Shown piece by piece: positions 52,503-59,517 of a stretch of DNA of 64,000 nt. Every line of letters starts with the position of its first letter. The first letter of the stretch is position 1. Source of the DNA: an uncultured Clostridia bacterium (lineage in GTDB: Bacteria; Bacillota; Clostridia; Oscillospirales; Acutalibacteraceae). The position numbers were made by a program, and so were the translations under genes. The notes under the pieces are model-generated. The model did no database searches, was not told the DNA's origin, and worked only from the letters and a program-made list of their open reading frames with translations. The stretch is taken from assembly GCA_945863885.1 (NCBI GenBank), contig CAMAZY010000009.1:1-64000 (forward strand). The letters run 5' to 3'.

Positions 52503-52841
52503 TTATTTCTTCTCTTTCTTTTTTCGCTTGCGTGCCCTGTCGACAGCCTTCCTTTTCATCTTTTCCTGCGCTTTTCTGTCTTTTTCCAACGCTTTGAGTT
52601 TGTCCGTGGTTTGTTTGCTTTTACCCGTCTGACCGACAAGCTCCGAAAGAGTGATCCCGTATATCTCGGAAACAGAAAAAAGGACAAACGCGTCGGGCAC
52701 ACCCTCTCCCCGTTCCCATTTTGAAACAGATTTGTTCGAATAGCGGATAAGCTCGGCAAGCTCTGCCTGCGTCAGACCGTGTAATTTTCGGTATTTTGCA
52801 AGGTTTTCGGCAACCCTTTGATTAAATTCATGCTCGTTCAT
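52503..52841 (-). CDS. XRE-family DNA-binding regulator
   Basis: This 112-residue protein has an N-terminal Cro/C1-type helix-turn-helix (LAKYRKLHGLTQAELAELIR and YSNKSVSKWERGEGVPD) and a long basic tail (KDRKAQEKMKRKAVDRARKR onward) that may be a coiled coil or bind nucleic acid. GAGGAG precedes the ATG. Two palindromes lie between it and the divergent haemolysin III gene. Confidence 0.88.
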   Translation of the reverse strand: MNEHEFNQRVAENLAKYRKLHGLTQAELAELIRYSNKSVSKWERGEGVPDAFVLFSVSEIYGITLSELVGQTGKSKQTTDKLKALEKDRKAQEKMKRKAVDRARKRKKKEKK

Positions 52842-52868
52842 TGCTTTCTCCTCGGCTTTTATAAATCA

Positions 52869-52932
52869 ATTCTACTATGAATAGAATCCGATGTCAAGTA
52901 TAAATCTACTTACCGTAGACAATAATCTACGG
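52869..52932. promoter_or_regulatory. inverted repeats between divergent genes
   Basis: ATTCTA-N7-TAGAAT (52869-52887) and CCGTAGA-N6-TCTACGG (52913-52932) lie in the 159-base gap between the XRE gene and the haemolysin III-like gene. They are candidate operators for the XRE protein. Confidence 0.4.
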
Positions 52933-53000
52933 ATAGGGGGTTTACCTGAAAGAAAGACGGATTTATACTTCCTGCAACACGAAAGGAGCGCGAAACTATT

Positions 53001-53705
53001 ATGAATGAAGCTTGTCTGAACCGAAAAGTCAACACCAATCTCAGCCGCAGCTTGCCCGATTATACGAAAAACGAAGAAACCGCAAACATGATAACGCATA
53101 TTTTCGGCGGTGTTTTTGCTTTGTTTACTCTTTTGATGTGTACGGTATTTGCGGCGTGGAACAAGAACGTATCGGGCGTGATCTCCGGCATCTTTTACGG
53201 TATTTCGATGATGGTTGTCTATGTTATTTCAAGCGTCTATCACGGACTTGATCCCGAAAGAGCGTACAAAGAAAAGGTGACGCTTCGGGTCGTTGACCAT
53301 TGCGATATTTACGGATTGATTGTCGGGACCTTTGCCCCGATAGCCATGACGGGCTTACGGGAGGTCAGTCCCGTTACCGCATGGGTTTCGTTCGGTCTTG
53401 TTTGTCTTACGGCTGTTGTCGGCGTTGTTTTCACGGCGATTGATTTTTCAAAATTTAAGGTGATATCCTACGGAGCCTATTTTGTTGCCGGGTGGAGCGT
53501 TATTTTTACGCTGAAACATCTTCTTGACGCCTTTCCGAAAGAATTCATTATTCTTCTTATCGTCGGCGGTGCGGTGTATACGCTCGGGATGATCTTTTAT
53601 GCCCTTGAAAAGAAAGGGGTTCACTATGCCCACAGTGTTTTTCATCTGTTTATTCTTGCCGGCTCGGTCATTCATTTTATCGCGGTATTCAAATATTGTA
53701 TTTAA
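53001..53705 (+). CDS. haemolysin III family (PAQR-like) membrane protein
   Basis: This 234-residue protein has seven membrane helices. The family signs are the start ANMITHIFGGVFALF near residue 30, SSVYHGL with His near 80, VDHCDIYGLIVGTFAP near 98 and the C-terminal HSVFHLFILAGSVIHF with the HxxxH metal site near 213. Family members (TrhA) affect membrane fluidity or energetics; the haemolysin name is historical. AAGGAG lies upstream of the ATG at some distance. Confidence 0.9.
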   Translation: MNEACLNRKVNTNLSRSLPDYTKNEETANMITHIFGGVFALFTLLMCTVFAAWNKNVSGVISGIFYGISMMVVYVISSVYHGLDPERAYKEKVTLRVVDHCDIYGLIVGTFAPIAMTGLREVSPVTAWVSFGLVCLTAVVGVVFTAIDFSKFKVISYGAYFVAGWSVIFTLKHLLDAFPKEFIILLIVGGAVYTLGMIFYALEKKGVHYAHSVFHLFILAGSVIHFIAVFKYCI

Positions 53706-53729
53706 TTAGTCCAAACGCAGGCACGGTTT

Positions 53730-53762
53730 ACCCGCTCAAGGCAAAACGCTTTGAGCGGGTTT
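53730..53762. terminator. terminator between convergent genes
   Basis: ACCCGCTCAA pairs with TTGAGCGGGT around eleven bases; TTTCTGTT follows. It lies between the converging haemolysin III-like and DUF2383-like genes. Confidence 0.7.
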
Positions 53763-53769
53763 CTGTTGA

Positions 53770-54201
53770 TTAAAGATACTGCCGAAGCTTTTCACAAAGC
53801 GTAGTCTCTTCTTGAATCAGCTTTTCGGCTGTTTTCTGTGCGTCCTTATCCGCCGTCGGATATTTGTTTTTATAAATCCCGAGTTGTTTTACGCCCATAT
53901 TGCACCCGTCGGTCATAAGCGAAGCCACCGTTTTATCGCTGTCGTCGCCTAAAAGGCTCAGATTGATTTTTGCCCAGGCGGAAATTCTTGCCGCGCCCGA
54001 CGGATCTTTTCCTTTTTCACCAAGCTCAGAAAGTCGGGAATGAAGCTCATCTCCGATTGCTTCGTGGGCTTTAAGCGAATCCGAAAGCAGAGACAAAAGC
54101 TGTGGGTCTTTCACACTGTCAAGCACCTGGCGAATTGAGTTGACGGCGGTTTTTGTGCCGCTGTCACATTCTTTTAAAAGATGTATGGTATCGTCTGTCA
54201 T
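53770..54201 (-). CDS. DUF2383/ferritin-like four-helix protein
   Basis: This 143-residue all-helical protein begins MTDDTIHLLKECDSGTKTAV and contains SDSLKAHEAIGDELHSRLSE near residue 42 and a last helix TAEKLIQEETTLCEKLRQYL. Acidic and His residues recur in the helices (KAHEAIGDELH), as in ferritin-like DUF2383 bundles, but the full metal set was not established. AGGAGG lies seven bases before the ATG. Confidence 0.65.
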   Translation of the reverse strand: MTDDTIHLLKECDSGTKTAVNSIRQVLDSVKDPQLLSLLSDSLKAHEAIGDELHSRLSELGEKGKDPSGAARISAWAKINLSLLGDDSDKTVASLMTDGCNMGVKQLGIYKNKYPTADKDAQKTAEKLIQEETTLCEKLRQYL

Positions 54202-54257
54202 GAAAAATCCTCCTGTGTGGAATAATAGATTTAAAGAGAGAAATATAGGTGGATAAA

Positions 54258-54596
54258 AAGACTTGTAAAAGTTTTAGTTTGTCGGTCGCGTGGCGACTCC
54301 AATGCCGGGGTGCACGGTACTTGATTGAAAGTTGAGTGCCCGAGCCGGTCGCAGGGCTACACCAATCCCGGGATACATCGTACTTAATTGAAAGTTGACT
54401 GCCCGAGCAATTAGATGAGTTGTAAATTTTAGTTTGTCGGTCGTGTGACGACTCCAAATTCCGGGTCAGTCGGTGCTATGTTTTTGCCTGACTGCCCGAG
54501 CCGTTAGATGAGTTGTAAATTTTAGTTTGTCGGTCGTGTGACGACTCCAAATTCCGGGTCAGTCGGTGCTATGTTTTTACCTGACTGCCCGAGCCG
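54258..54596 (-). repeat. tandem array of a structured repeat (93-bp period)
   Basis: Four units lie head to tail: diverged units at 54258-54346 and 54347-54410, then two 93-bp units at 54411-54503 and 54504-54596 that differ at one position. Read leftward each has GCTCGGGC, a variable middle, CCCGG-ATTGG and then GTCG-N5-CGAC with AAACTAAAA. CGGG/CCCG and GTCG/CGAC can pair in most units. A fifth copy lies at 64-148. No convincing gene is present. Confidence 0.75.
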
Positions 54597-54626
54597 TTAG
54601 ATGAGCGGTAAAATATAGCTTGGCAA

Positions 54627-54668
54627 CACTCCCTCAGTCACTTCGTGACAGCTCCCTCAGAGAGGGAG
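54627..54668. repeat. short palindromic repeat (GTCACTTCGTGAC / GAGGGAG)
   Basis: CTCCCTCAGTCACTTCGTG then ACAGCTCCCTCAGAGAGGGAG forms two adjacent hairpins and is a near copy of 8465-8504. Confidence 0.65.
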
Positions 54669-54779
54669 CCAAATCAGGATATCAAGTTGTTACATTTTCG
54701 CTATTGCTGGAAAGCCGCATATCGCCGCCGGAAAAAGGCAACGCAGGAGAGGAACCGGGCGGCAGAGGGAAGGGAGAAA

Positions 54780-54836
54780 CCCCTCTGTCGCCCTGCGACA
54801 TCTCCCCTTTCAGAGGAGAAAAATATTTCATCAAGT
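54780..54836. repeat. single arm of the CTCCCCTTTCAGGGGAG-type repeat
   Basis: CCCCTCTGTCGCCCTGCGAC followed by ATCTCCCCTTTCAGAGGAGA and ATATTTCATCAAG repeats the left arm found at 36162-36205. Confidence 0.65.
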
Positions 54837-54894
54837 GGAAATGTCAAGAAAAGTACAGTCGGAAAATCCCCTAAAACTGTCAGGTGCGGGAAAA

Positions 54895-54947
54895 CGATTC
54901 ATTCAGAACGAAGTGGAGCGTAGCGGAACGGAGTTCTGAATGAATCG
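54895..54947. repeat. 15-bp inverted repeat beside the transposase remnant
   Basis: CGATTCATTCAGAAC and GTTCTGAATGAATCG are perfect complements with a 23-base spacer (GAAGTGGAGCG...). It lies just past the transposase stop, where orfB would be expected; it may be a terminator or a deletion joint. Confidence 0.5.
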
Positions 54948-54971
54948 GCGCGGCTTATCTCTCAGAAGCTT

Positions 54972-55253
54972 TTACTTCTTCCGGTCTTTTGCGAAAAAAC
55001 CTAATGCGTCCTTCAGAATGTCATTTGCACGCCGCAGTTCCTCGTTTTCACGTTCCAGTTCGAGAATTCGGATGTCCTGCTGCGTTAAAGTTTTTCCGGG
55101 CTCCGTCGAGGTTCCTTCTATGATATTTCTTGTTCGATTTCGCCAATCAGCCAGTGTGTAGTACGGCAGTCCCAACTGTAACGCTGCCTTCTTCACTCCT
55201 ATTTCATCTGACAGCTTTAAAGCTTCTTTCTTGAATTCATTACTGTACTTCAT
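54972..55253 (-). CDS. IS3-family transposase OrfA, orphan
   Basis: This 93-residue protein begins MKYSNEFKKEALKLSDEIGV, has a helix-turn-helix (KKAALQLGLPYYTLADWRN) and ends with the leucine-zipper region LELERENEELRRANDILKDA of IS3 OrfA proteins. The integrase partner OrfB should follow immediately, but bases 54202-54971 contain only repeats, so the element is deleted and should be immobile on its own. The OrfA frame itself is intact. The bases upstream to 55330 are AT-rich and may include the old left end. Confidence 0.88.
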   Translation of the reverse strand: MKYSNEFKKEALKLSDEIGVKKAALQLGLPYYTLADWRNRTRNIIEGTSTEPGKTLTQQDIRILELERENEELRRANDILKDALGFFAKDRKK

Positions 55254-55339
55254 TTTATCCCTCTTTCTGTTTTTCTTTATTCTAACAGATTTTTGGGTCT
55301 TTTTCGACTCTATTTTTAGTATACTACTCCAAAGCTTCT

Positions 55340-55402
55340 TATATAAGGATTCTCCCCTTTTGGGGAGATGTCACGAAGTGACAGAGGGGTCACAAGGCGG
55401 AA
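55340..55402. repeat. single arm of the CTCCCCTTTTGGGGAG-type repeat
   Basis: AAGCTTCTTATATAAGG, then TTCTCCCCTTTTGGGGAGA, TGTCACGAAGTGACA and GAGGGGTCACAAGGCGG. It is a near-exact half of the two-armed copy at 56776-56894. The flanking CAAGGCGG resembles the start of a composite-repeat core that has been lost. Confidence 0.7.
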
Positions 55403-55475
55403 AATCGGCTTGGCTCACGCCCTGCGACGGCCATTAAAGCTTTCTTTGTGAACACGCACCCGACCGTCGTATGTT

Positions 55476-56078
55476 TCACCCGATTTTCTCTTTCAGCTTT
55501 TCAAGCTTTTCCACTATCCAGAACCGCACCTCGTATTTCGGGTCGCTTTGCGTCAACTCCAGCTCGTCCGGATTCAGCACGTCCGAAAGGTCGGTCTGCT
55601 TTTTCGCCGCCGGAAGACAAAGCGGCGGAAACATCACGCACCACCAGTTTTTGCCCTCTCCGCTTCCGATAATCACCCGGACTGCGTTGTACTGCCCGGC
55701 CGGCAAGGTCACGTTGTCATAGGTTCGGGTGGGAAAGTCGGTTTTCCCCAGCTCGACTGTCACCGGATAGGAATAACCGTTCTTTTTGATTTCCTCTTCG
55801 GCGGCGGCACGAAGCGTGTCAAGATTGTTGGCGAGCTTGCGCTGTGCCGTGTCCTTTTGCGTTTCCTCCGCAAGAATCGCCTGCGCACTTGTCAGCACGC
55901 TGTCACGTACCCTGAGCTTTAGCTGCTGCTCCTTTTCGCTGTCGGAAGCGGCTAAAACATGAAGCCGCAGCACCTTATCGCTGATTGTTTTACATTCGCC
56001 TTCAAAGCCGCAAAAGCTGATAATCACGGCGAGAAGAAAAGCAAACAAAAACGACAATTCGATCTGATTCTTTTTCAT
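55476..56078 (-). CDS. spoIIR: stage II sporulation protein R
   Basis: This signal protein is made in the forespore and secreted to trigger the SpoIIGA protease and so sigma-E in the mother cell. It has 200 residues: a signal segment (LSFLFAFLLAVIISFCGFE), then the family core LRLHVLAASDSEKEQQLKLR near residue 40, GQYNAVRVIIGSGEGKNWWC near 130, VMFPPLCLP, and an acidic end. The ATG at 56078 follows GAGGTG. The membrane-protein gene before it ends 13 bases upstream. Confidence 0.95.
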   Translation of the reverse strand: MKKNQIELSFLFAFLLAVIISFCGFEGECKTISDKVLRLHVLAASDSEKEQQLKLRVRDSVLTSAQAILAEETQKDTAQRKLANNLDTLRAAAEEEIKKNGYSYPVTVELGKTDFPTRTYDNVTLPAGQYNAVRVIIGSGEGKNWWCVMFPPLCLPAAKKQTDLSDVLNPDELELTQSDPKYEVRFWIVEKLEKLKEKIG

Positions 56079-56091
56079 ATGTAACTTCACC

Positions 56092-56508
56092 TCAACCGAA
56101 GTCTTGGCAAAGCCGCAGCCGTTTATTCAACTGCCAATACAAAAAAACCGAAAGATACACGCTTGCGATTGTCAGAAAAAACCAGGCAACGCTGAACGAC
56201 GGACAGATCTGTCCGAGAATATTTCCCAGCTGACCCGAATAATCCCACACCTTAAGGTTATACTTTCGGTTGACGAGCAGCCCCACAAGAAACTCGGCGG
56301 CGGTGATAACGGCACAGCCGATCAGTCCCCGTATAAGTATACTCCGGGTCTTTAAAGACAGATTGATATAATAAAGAAGCGTGAACAGTGCGCCCCCGAG
56401 AAGAAACATTGTCCAATGTGTCCGGCCTCGATAAATGACTTCAATAAGACCGTACAAAAAGCCGCCGATTCCGAAAATGATGAGAAACTGCGCTGTTTTT
56501 TCTTTCAT
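56092..56508 (-). CDS. membrane protein, putative ABC-transporter type IV (CmpB-like)
   Basis: This 138-residue protein has about four helices. FGIGGFLYGLIEVIYRGRTH near residue 11 and HWTMFLLGGALFTLLYYINL after it match the small CmpB-like membrane family (PF06541), with WDYSGQLGNILGQICPSFS near 90. Function unknown. The ATG at 56508 follows GGTGG; the frame extends to 56799, but that part translates the composite repeat and is rejected. It probably shares a transcript with spoIIR. Confidence 0.78.
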   Translation of the reverse strand: MKEKTAQFLIIFGIGGFLYGLIEVIYRGRTHWTMFLLGGALFTLLYYINLSLKTRSILIRGLIGCAVITAAEFLVGLLVNRKYNLKVWDYSGQLGNILGQICPSFSVAWFFLTIASVYLSVFLYWQLNKRLRLCQDFG

Positions 56509-56524
56509 ATACCTACCACCTTTT

Positions 56525-56773
56525 TGAATGAAAAATGAAGAATGAAAAATGAAAAATTGTGGTCGCGGGGGAGACGGTGCGAAAGGATAGTCGGCGGCCG
56601 CAGAAACGGCTTTTTTCCGGCGGGAAGCTTGTAGATTATAAGTGACGGGAACCTGAGCGGCTTCGGGGGAAGATTCAGCCGGAGGCGGGACGGCGGCCGA
56701 CAAAACCTGCGGTTTTGTATTTGCCGTGCCTGCGGCACGGCAAACGTGCGGCTTCGCCGCACCCGGCCGCCTT
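56525..56773 (-). repeat. composite structured repeat, copy 4
   Basis: Read leftward, the core at 56692-56771 has the GGCGGCCG / CGGCCGCC outer stem and hairpins GTGCGGC-gaa-GCCGCAC, TTTGCCGTGCC-gca-GGCACGGCAAA and ACAAAACC-gca-GGTTTTGT. The tail has CACTTATAATCTACAAGCTT, GCCGTTTCTGCGGCC, CGCGACCACAA and a TTTTTCATT tract. Confidence 0.8.
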
Positions 56774-56775
56774 GT

Positions 56776-56894
56776 GACCCCTCTGTCACTTCGTGACATC
56801 TCCCCAAAAGGGGAGAACCCTTATATAAGAAGCTTGATGAAATATTTTTCTCCCCTTTTGGGGAGATGGCGGCATCAGCCGTCAGAGGGGTTTC
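56776..56894. repeat. two-armed palindromic repeat (CTCCCCTTTTGGGGAG type)
   Basis: ACCCCTCTGTCACTTCGTGAC and ATCTCCCCAAAAGGGGAGA on the left face TCTCCCCTTTTGGGGAGA, TGGCGGCATCAGCCGTC and AGAGGGGT on the right. TATAAGAAGCTTGATG lies in the spacer. The remaining bases to 57090 hold another TTTTTCATT tract near 56973 and nothing else recognised. Confidence 0.7.
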
Positions 56895-57097
56895 TCGATG
56901 ACCGTCAGAATAAAACTATATTTCTGATTAGCTTGCCCCTCCCGTCAGACTGTGTTTGTCACCTTAATTTTTCATTTTTCATTTTTCATTTTATCTGTCC
57001 TAAAGTTATTTTAAGCCTATCCGATAGAATTATAAAAGGAATATAGTGCAGGAGGCGGGAATATCTTTCAGTGAATTGAAAAATTTTTGTTATACTA

Positions 57098-57126
57098 TTG
57101 ACAAAGACAGGCATAATGAATAATAT
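57098..57126 (+). promoter_or_regulatory. promoter of the second acyl carrier gene
   Basis: TTGACA (57098-57103), 17 bases, TAATAT (57121-57126), about 35 bases before the TTG start codon. Confidence 0.65.
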
Positions 57127-57161
57127 CTACTTATACCATCAGCGGAAAGGGGTGTCATGAT

Positions 57162-57389
57162 TTGTATACATTTGAAACGGTATGCACAATTGTGAACGAA
57201 AAATTTGAAATCAGCGATGTCAAGCTTACGGAAGACACAACATGGGACGAAATAGGCGCCGACAGTATTGACCTGGTTGACCTGATTTCGGAAATTGAAA
57301 GCGATCTCGATATTTCGATTCCTGATGAGGCGATCGAGGACTTTAAAACCATCGGCGACCTTGTCCGGTATCTTGAAGAAAACGCATAA
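57162..57389 (+). CDS. acyl carrier protein (second copy)
   Basis: This 75-residue carrier has the phosphopantetheine serine in the canonical motif IGADSIDLVDLISEIES near residue 35, with acidic helices II and III as in fatty-acid ACPs. It starts with TTG behind AAGGGG; no ATG is in frame. It converges on the GH3-type gene, with a shared terminator between. It is distinct from the carrier at 36574-36789, whose motif is GLSSF. Confidence 0.9.
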   Translation: MYTFETVCTIVNEKFEISDVKLTEDTTWDEIGADSIDLVDLISEIESDLDISIPDEAIEDFKTIGDLVRYLEENA

Positions 57390-57409
57390 GCATATCTGAC
57401 TAAAAAAAC

Positions 57410-57442
57410 AAGCACCGCCCTTTTGAGCGGTGCTTACCTTTT
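57410..57442. terminator. bidirectional terminator
   Basis: AAGCACCGC pairs with GCGGTGCTT around eight bases, with a run of A before and seven T after, between the convergent carrier and GH3-type genes. Confidence 0.9.
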
Positions 57443-57448
57443 TTTGCG

Positions 57449-59143
57449 TTATACCTTGGCGCCGTCCATGGTGCGGGCGAAGAAGAATTCCTTTCTTTCC
57501 GGCGTGTTGATAACCGTGACGGGCTTGATCTGGTTGAGGACTCTGCCCTGAGAGACGAGCATCTTCTTGTATTCGTCGTAGGTGCCTGTCTGAAGTCTTA
57601 CGATACGGGGATCGCCGAGCATGCCCCAACGTCTGTACTTTTCGTACTTTTCGTTGCTTTCCCGGAAAAGCTCGTCCATATCGTGAACCATTTCTTCGGG
57701 AATATCGTTTTCGGTGTCAACGAGCATGACATAATACGGAAGCTGACCGGCTTCGGTGTCGGCCTGACCGTAGAAGCTGTAACCGTTGAAATTGATGTCG
57801 TACTTCTTGCAAAGATTGTCGGCAACGAAGTCGAGCATCTGTGTGGTCGTCTTTTCGTTTGCAAGATTCAGACCCATGTTCGAACGGTACAGGAACTCAA
57901 CCTTCGGAGCGTTGTTGTACATTCCCGTAACGTGAACGATATCAAGAATCCGGTACCGGTACAGACCGGAGAAGTTCGTGACGATGATTTCGTAATCCTT
58001 GCCGACCTCAAGCTCGCCGAGGGTAAGCGGACGCATATTTTCGTCGGCATCAACAGGCAGGAATTCATAAACAAGGCTTCTCGGAAGAAGAACGTAGTCC
58101 GTTGCGTTCAGCTCAACCGGCATTGCCATAAAGCCCTCGGAGGCGGCATAGCCCATGTTGTGAAGCGGAAGATCGCCGACGTAGCGACGAAGCTTCTGAA
58201 CATAAACGGAAAGGGTAGAGCCGATCATGCCGTAGCCCCAGCAAAGCTTCGGCCAGATTCTCTTGGCAATCGGCACTTCGGTATCAAAGCCCTTTTCGAA
58301 CTCCTTGCGAAGCTCGGCGGCTCTTTCGGGCATGGGCTTGAGATGACCGTACTTCTTGCGAAGCGACTCGGGACATTTGACGCTCGGGTCAAGGGTGCCC
58401 TTTTCGATGTCGTTGCAGACCATTTCCCAGTTTTCTTCCATGTATTCGAGCATCGTGGTCAGAAGCGTGATAACCATCGAGCCGAGATAGGTGACATTTC
58501 TTTCCATCAGTGCAAAACGAAGCTGGAAATACTGAATGTTGGTGTTTTCCTCGTCTTCGGGATAAAGAATATCAAGAGGCGTGGTGGTGATATACTTGAG
58601 AAGCGGCGTGATGTAGGTGAACGGAACCTGACCGGCACCGTTACAGCGCATTCCGTTCGGAAGCGGATGGCCGTTGAGCGAAATCAGAAGCGGACCCTTC
58701 TGACCGGGGAGTTTTTTCGCAATTCCATGCTCCTTGAAATACTTAGCCGCACAGGCGGGGGTAGCCGCAAAGCCCATGCACTGCATATTCCAGATGTCTC
58801 TTGCGGTTTTCGGCTGAAGCTTGGGCTTGCCGACGGAACCGGACGAAGAGCAGTAACGGATAACCTTGCTTGAGGTGATGATGTTCGACTCGTTGTTTTC
58901 AACCATACGGTCGATCATCGGCGCATAATCCTCAAAGGTCGAAAGAGGAACCTTGTCCTGATACTCACGAATGGAGTGAATGTTGGCAAAATCGTACTTC
59001 TTGCCGTATTCGCAGTTCTTGTTCTTCTTCATAATTTTCAGAAGAGTTTCTTCCTGCGTTTTTACTGCTTCCGTGGTGAAATGCTCGAAGCCTTTAAAAA
59101 CCATGTTTCCGAGAAAGACACCGTAATCTGTAAGGAAAGACAT
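57449..59143 (-). CDS. GH3-family acyl-adenylating enzyme
   Basis: This 564-residue enzyme of the GH3 superfamily (firefly-luciferase fold) activates a carboxylic acid as the acyl-AMP and typically joins it to an amino acid or other amine. The ATP-binding motif is YCSSSGSVGKPKLQP near residue 97. YTGAS-like YAASEGFMAMP lies near 335, FSGLYRYRILD near 394 and VEFLYRSNMGLNLANEKTT near 420. Plant GH3 enzymes conjugate hormones; bacterial roles are little known. Here it faces an acyl carrier gene and is followed upstream by a secreted hydrolase. Start behind AGGAGG-containing leader; promoter at 59197-59225. Confidence 0.88.
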   Translation of the reverse strand: MSFLTDYGVFLGNMVFKGFEHFTTEAVKTQEETLLKIMKKNKNCEYGKKYDFANIHSIREYQDKVPLSTFEDYAPMIDRMVENNESNIITSSKVIRYCSSSGSVGKPKLQPKTARDIWNMQCMGFAATPACAAKYFKEHGIAKKLPGQKGPLLISLNGHPLPNGMRCNGAGQVPFTYITPLLKYITTTPLDILYPEDEENTNIQYFQLRFALMERNVTYLGSMVITLLTTMLEYMEENWEMVCNDIEKGTLDPSVKCPESLRKKYGHLKPMPERAAELRKEFEKGFDTEVPIAKRIWPKLCWGYGMIGSTLSVYVQKLRRYVGDLPLHNMGYAASEGFMAMPVELNATDYVLLPRSLVYEFLPVDADENMRPLTLGELEVGKDYEIIVTNFSGLYRYRILDIVHVTGMYNNAPKVEFLYRSNMGLNLANEKTTTQMLDFVADNLCKKYDINFNGYSFYGQADTEAGQLPYYVMLVDTENDIPEEMVHDMDELFRESNEKYEKYRRWGMLGDPRIVRLQTGTYDEYKKMLVSQGRVLNQIKPVTVINTPERKEFFFARTMDGAKV

Positions 59144-59196
59144 ATTTACCTCCTGATGCTTTTTTTATTTTTTCAGGCAACGTGAACCTGTTTATT

Positions 59197-59225
59197 ACTA
59201 TACCATACTATAACACGATTTTCAA
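59197..59225 (-). promoter_or_regulatory. promoter of the GH3-type gene
   Basis: Read leftward, TTGAAA (59220-59225), 17 bases, TATAGT (59197-59202). The bases 59226-59469 up to the next terminator hold nothing else recognised. Confidence 0.55.
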
Positions 59226-59469
59226 GATAAAAATGAACAACATTGAATAATTTATGAACAAATCGTCTTTTCCTTTTTGTTTTATTCATTATACACCCGT
59301 AAATCTACTTTTTCAATAGGTTTTATCGGCTTTTTGACAAAAAAATCCGGCAACCTTTCGTCACCGGATAAAGAGTCACGGCTCACGGACTTGTTCTTGC
59401 TGAGTGAGAGCCCCCACGCTGAAAGAGGGATTTTCACCGCAGAATTTTCGATCACTTCGATTGAAAAAA

Positions 59470-59499
59470 GACTGCCGCAAGAGGAAAAATGCGGCAGTC
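59470..59499 (-). terminator. terminator of the secreted hydrolase gene
   Basis: Read leftward, GACTGCCGCA pairs perfectly with TGCGGCAGTC around ten bases and is followed by TTTTTT. Confidence 0.88.
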
Positions 59500-59517
59500 G
59501 TAATGTTTTTCTTTTGT

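Noticed and set aside
54258-54596. CRISPR array
   Set aside because: The units are 93 bp direct repeats without unique spacers of even length, and no cas gene is near.
56509-56799. N-terminal extension of the CmpB-like membrane protein
   Set aside because: These codons translate the composite repeat (RVRRSRT-like peptide recurring at other copies); the ATG at 56508 follows GGTGG.
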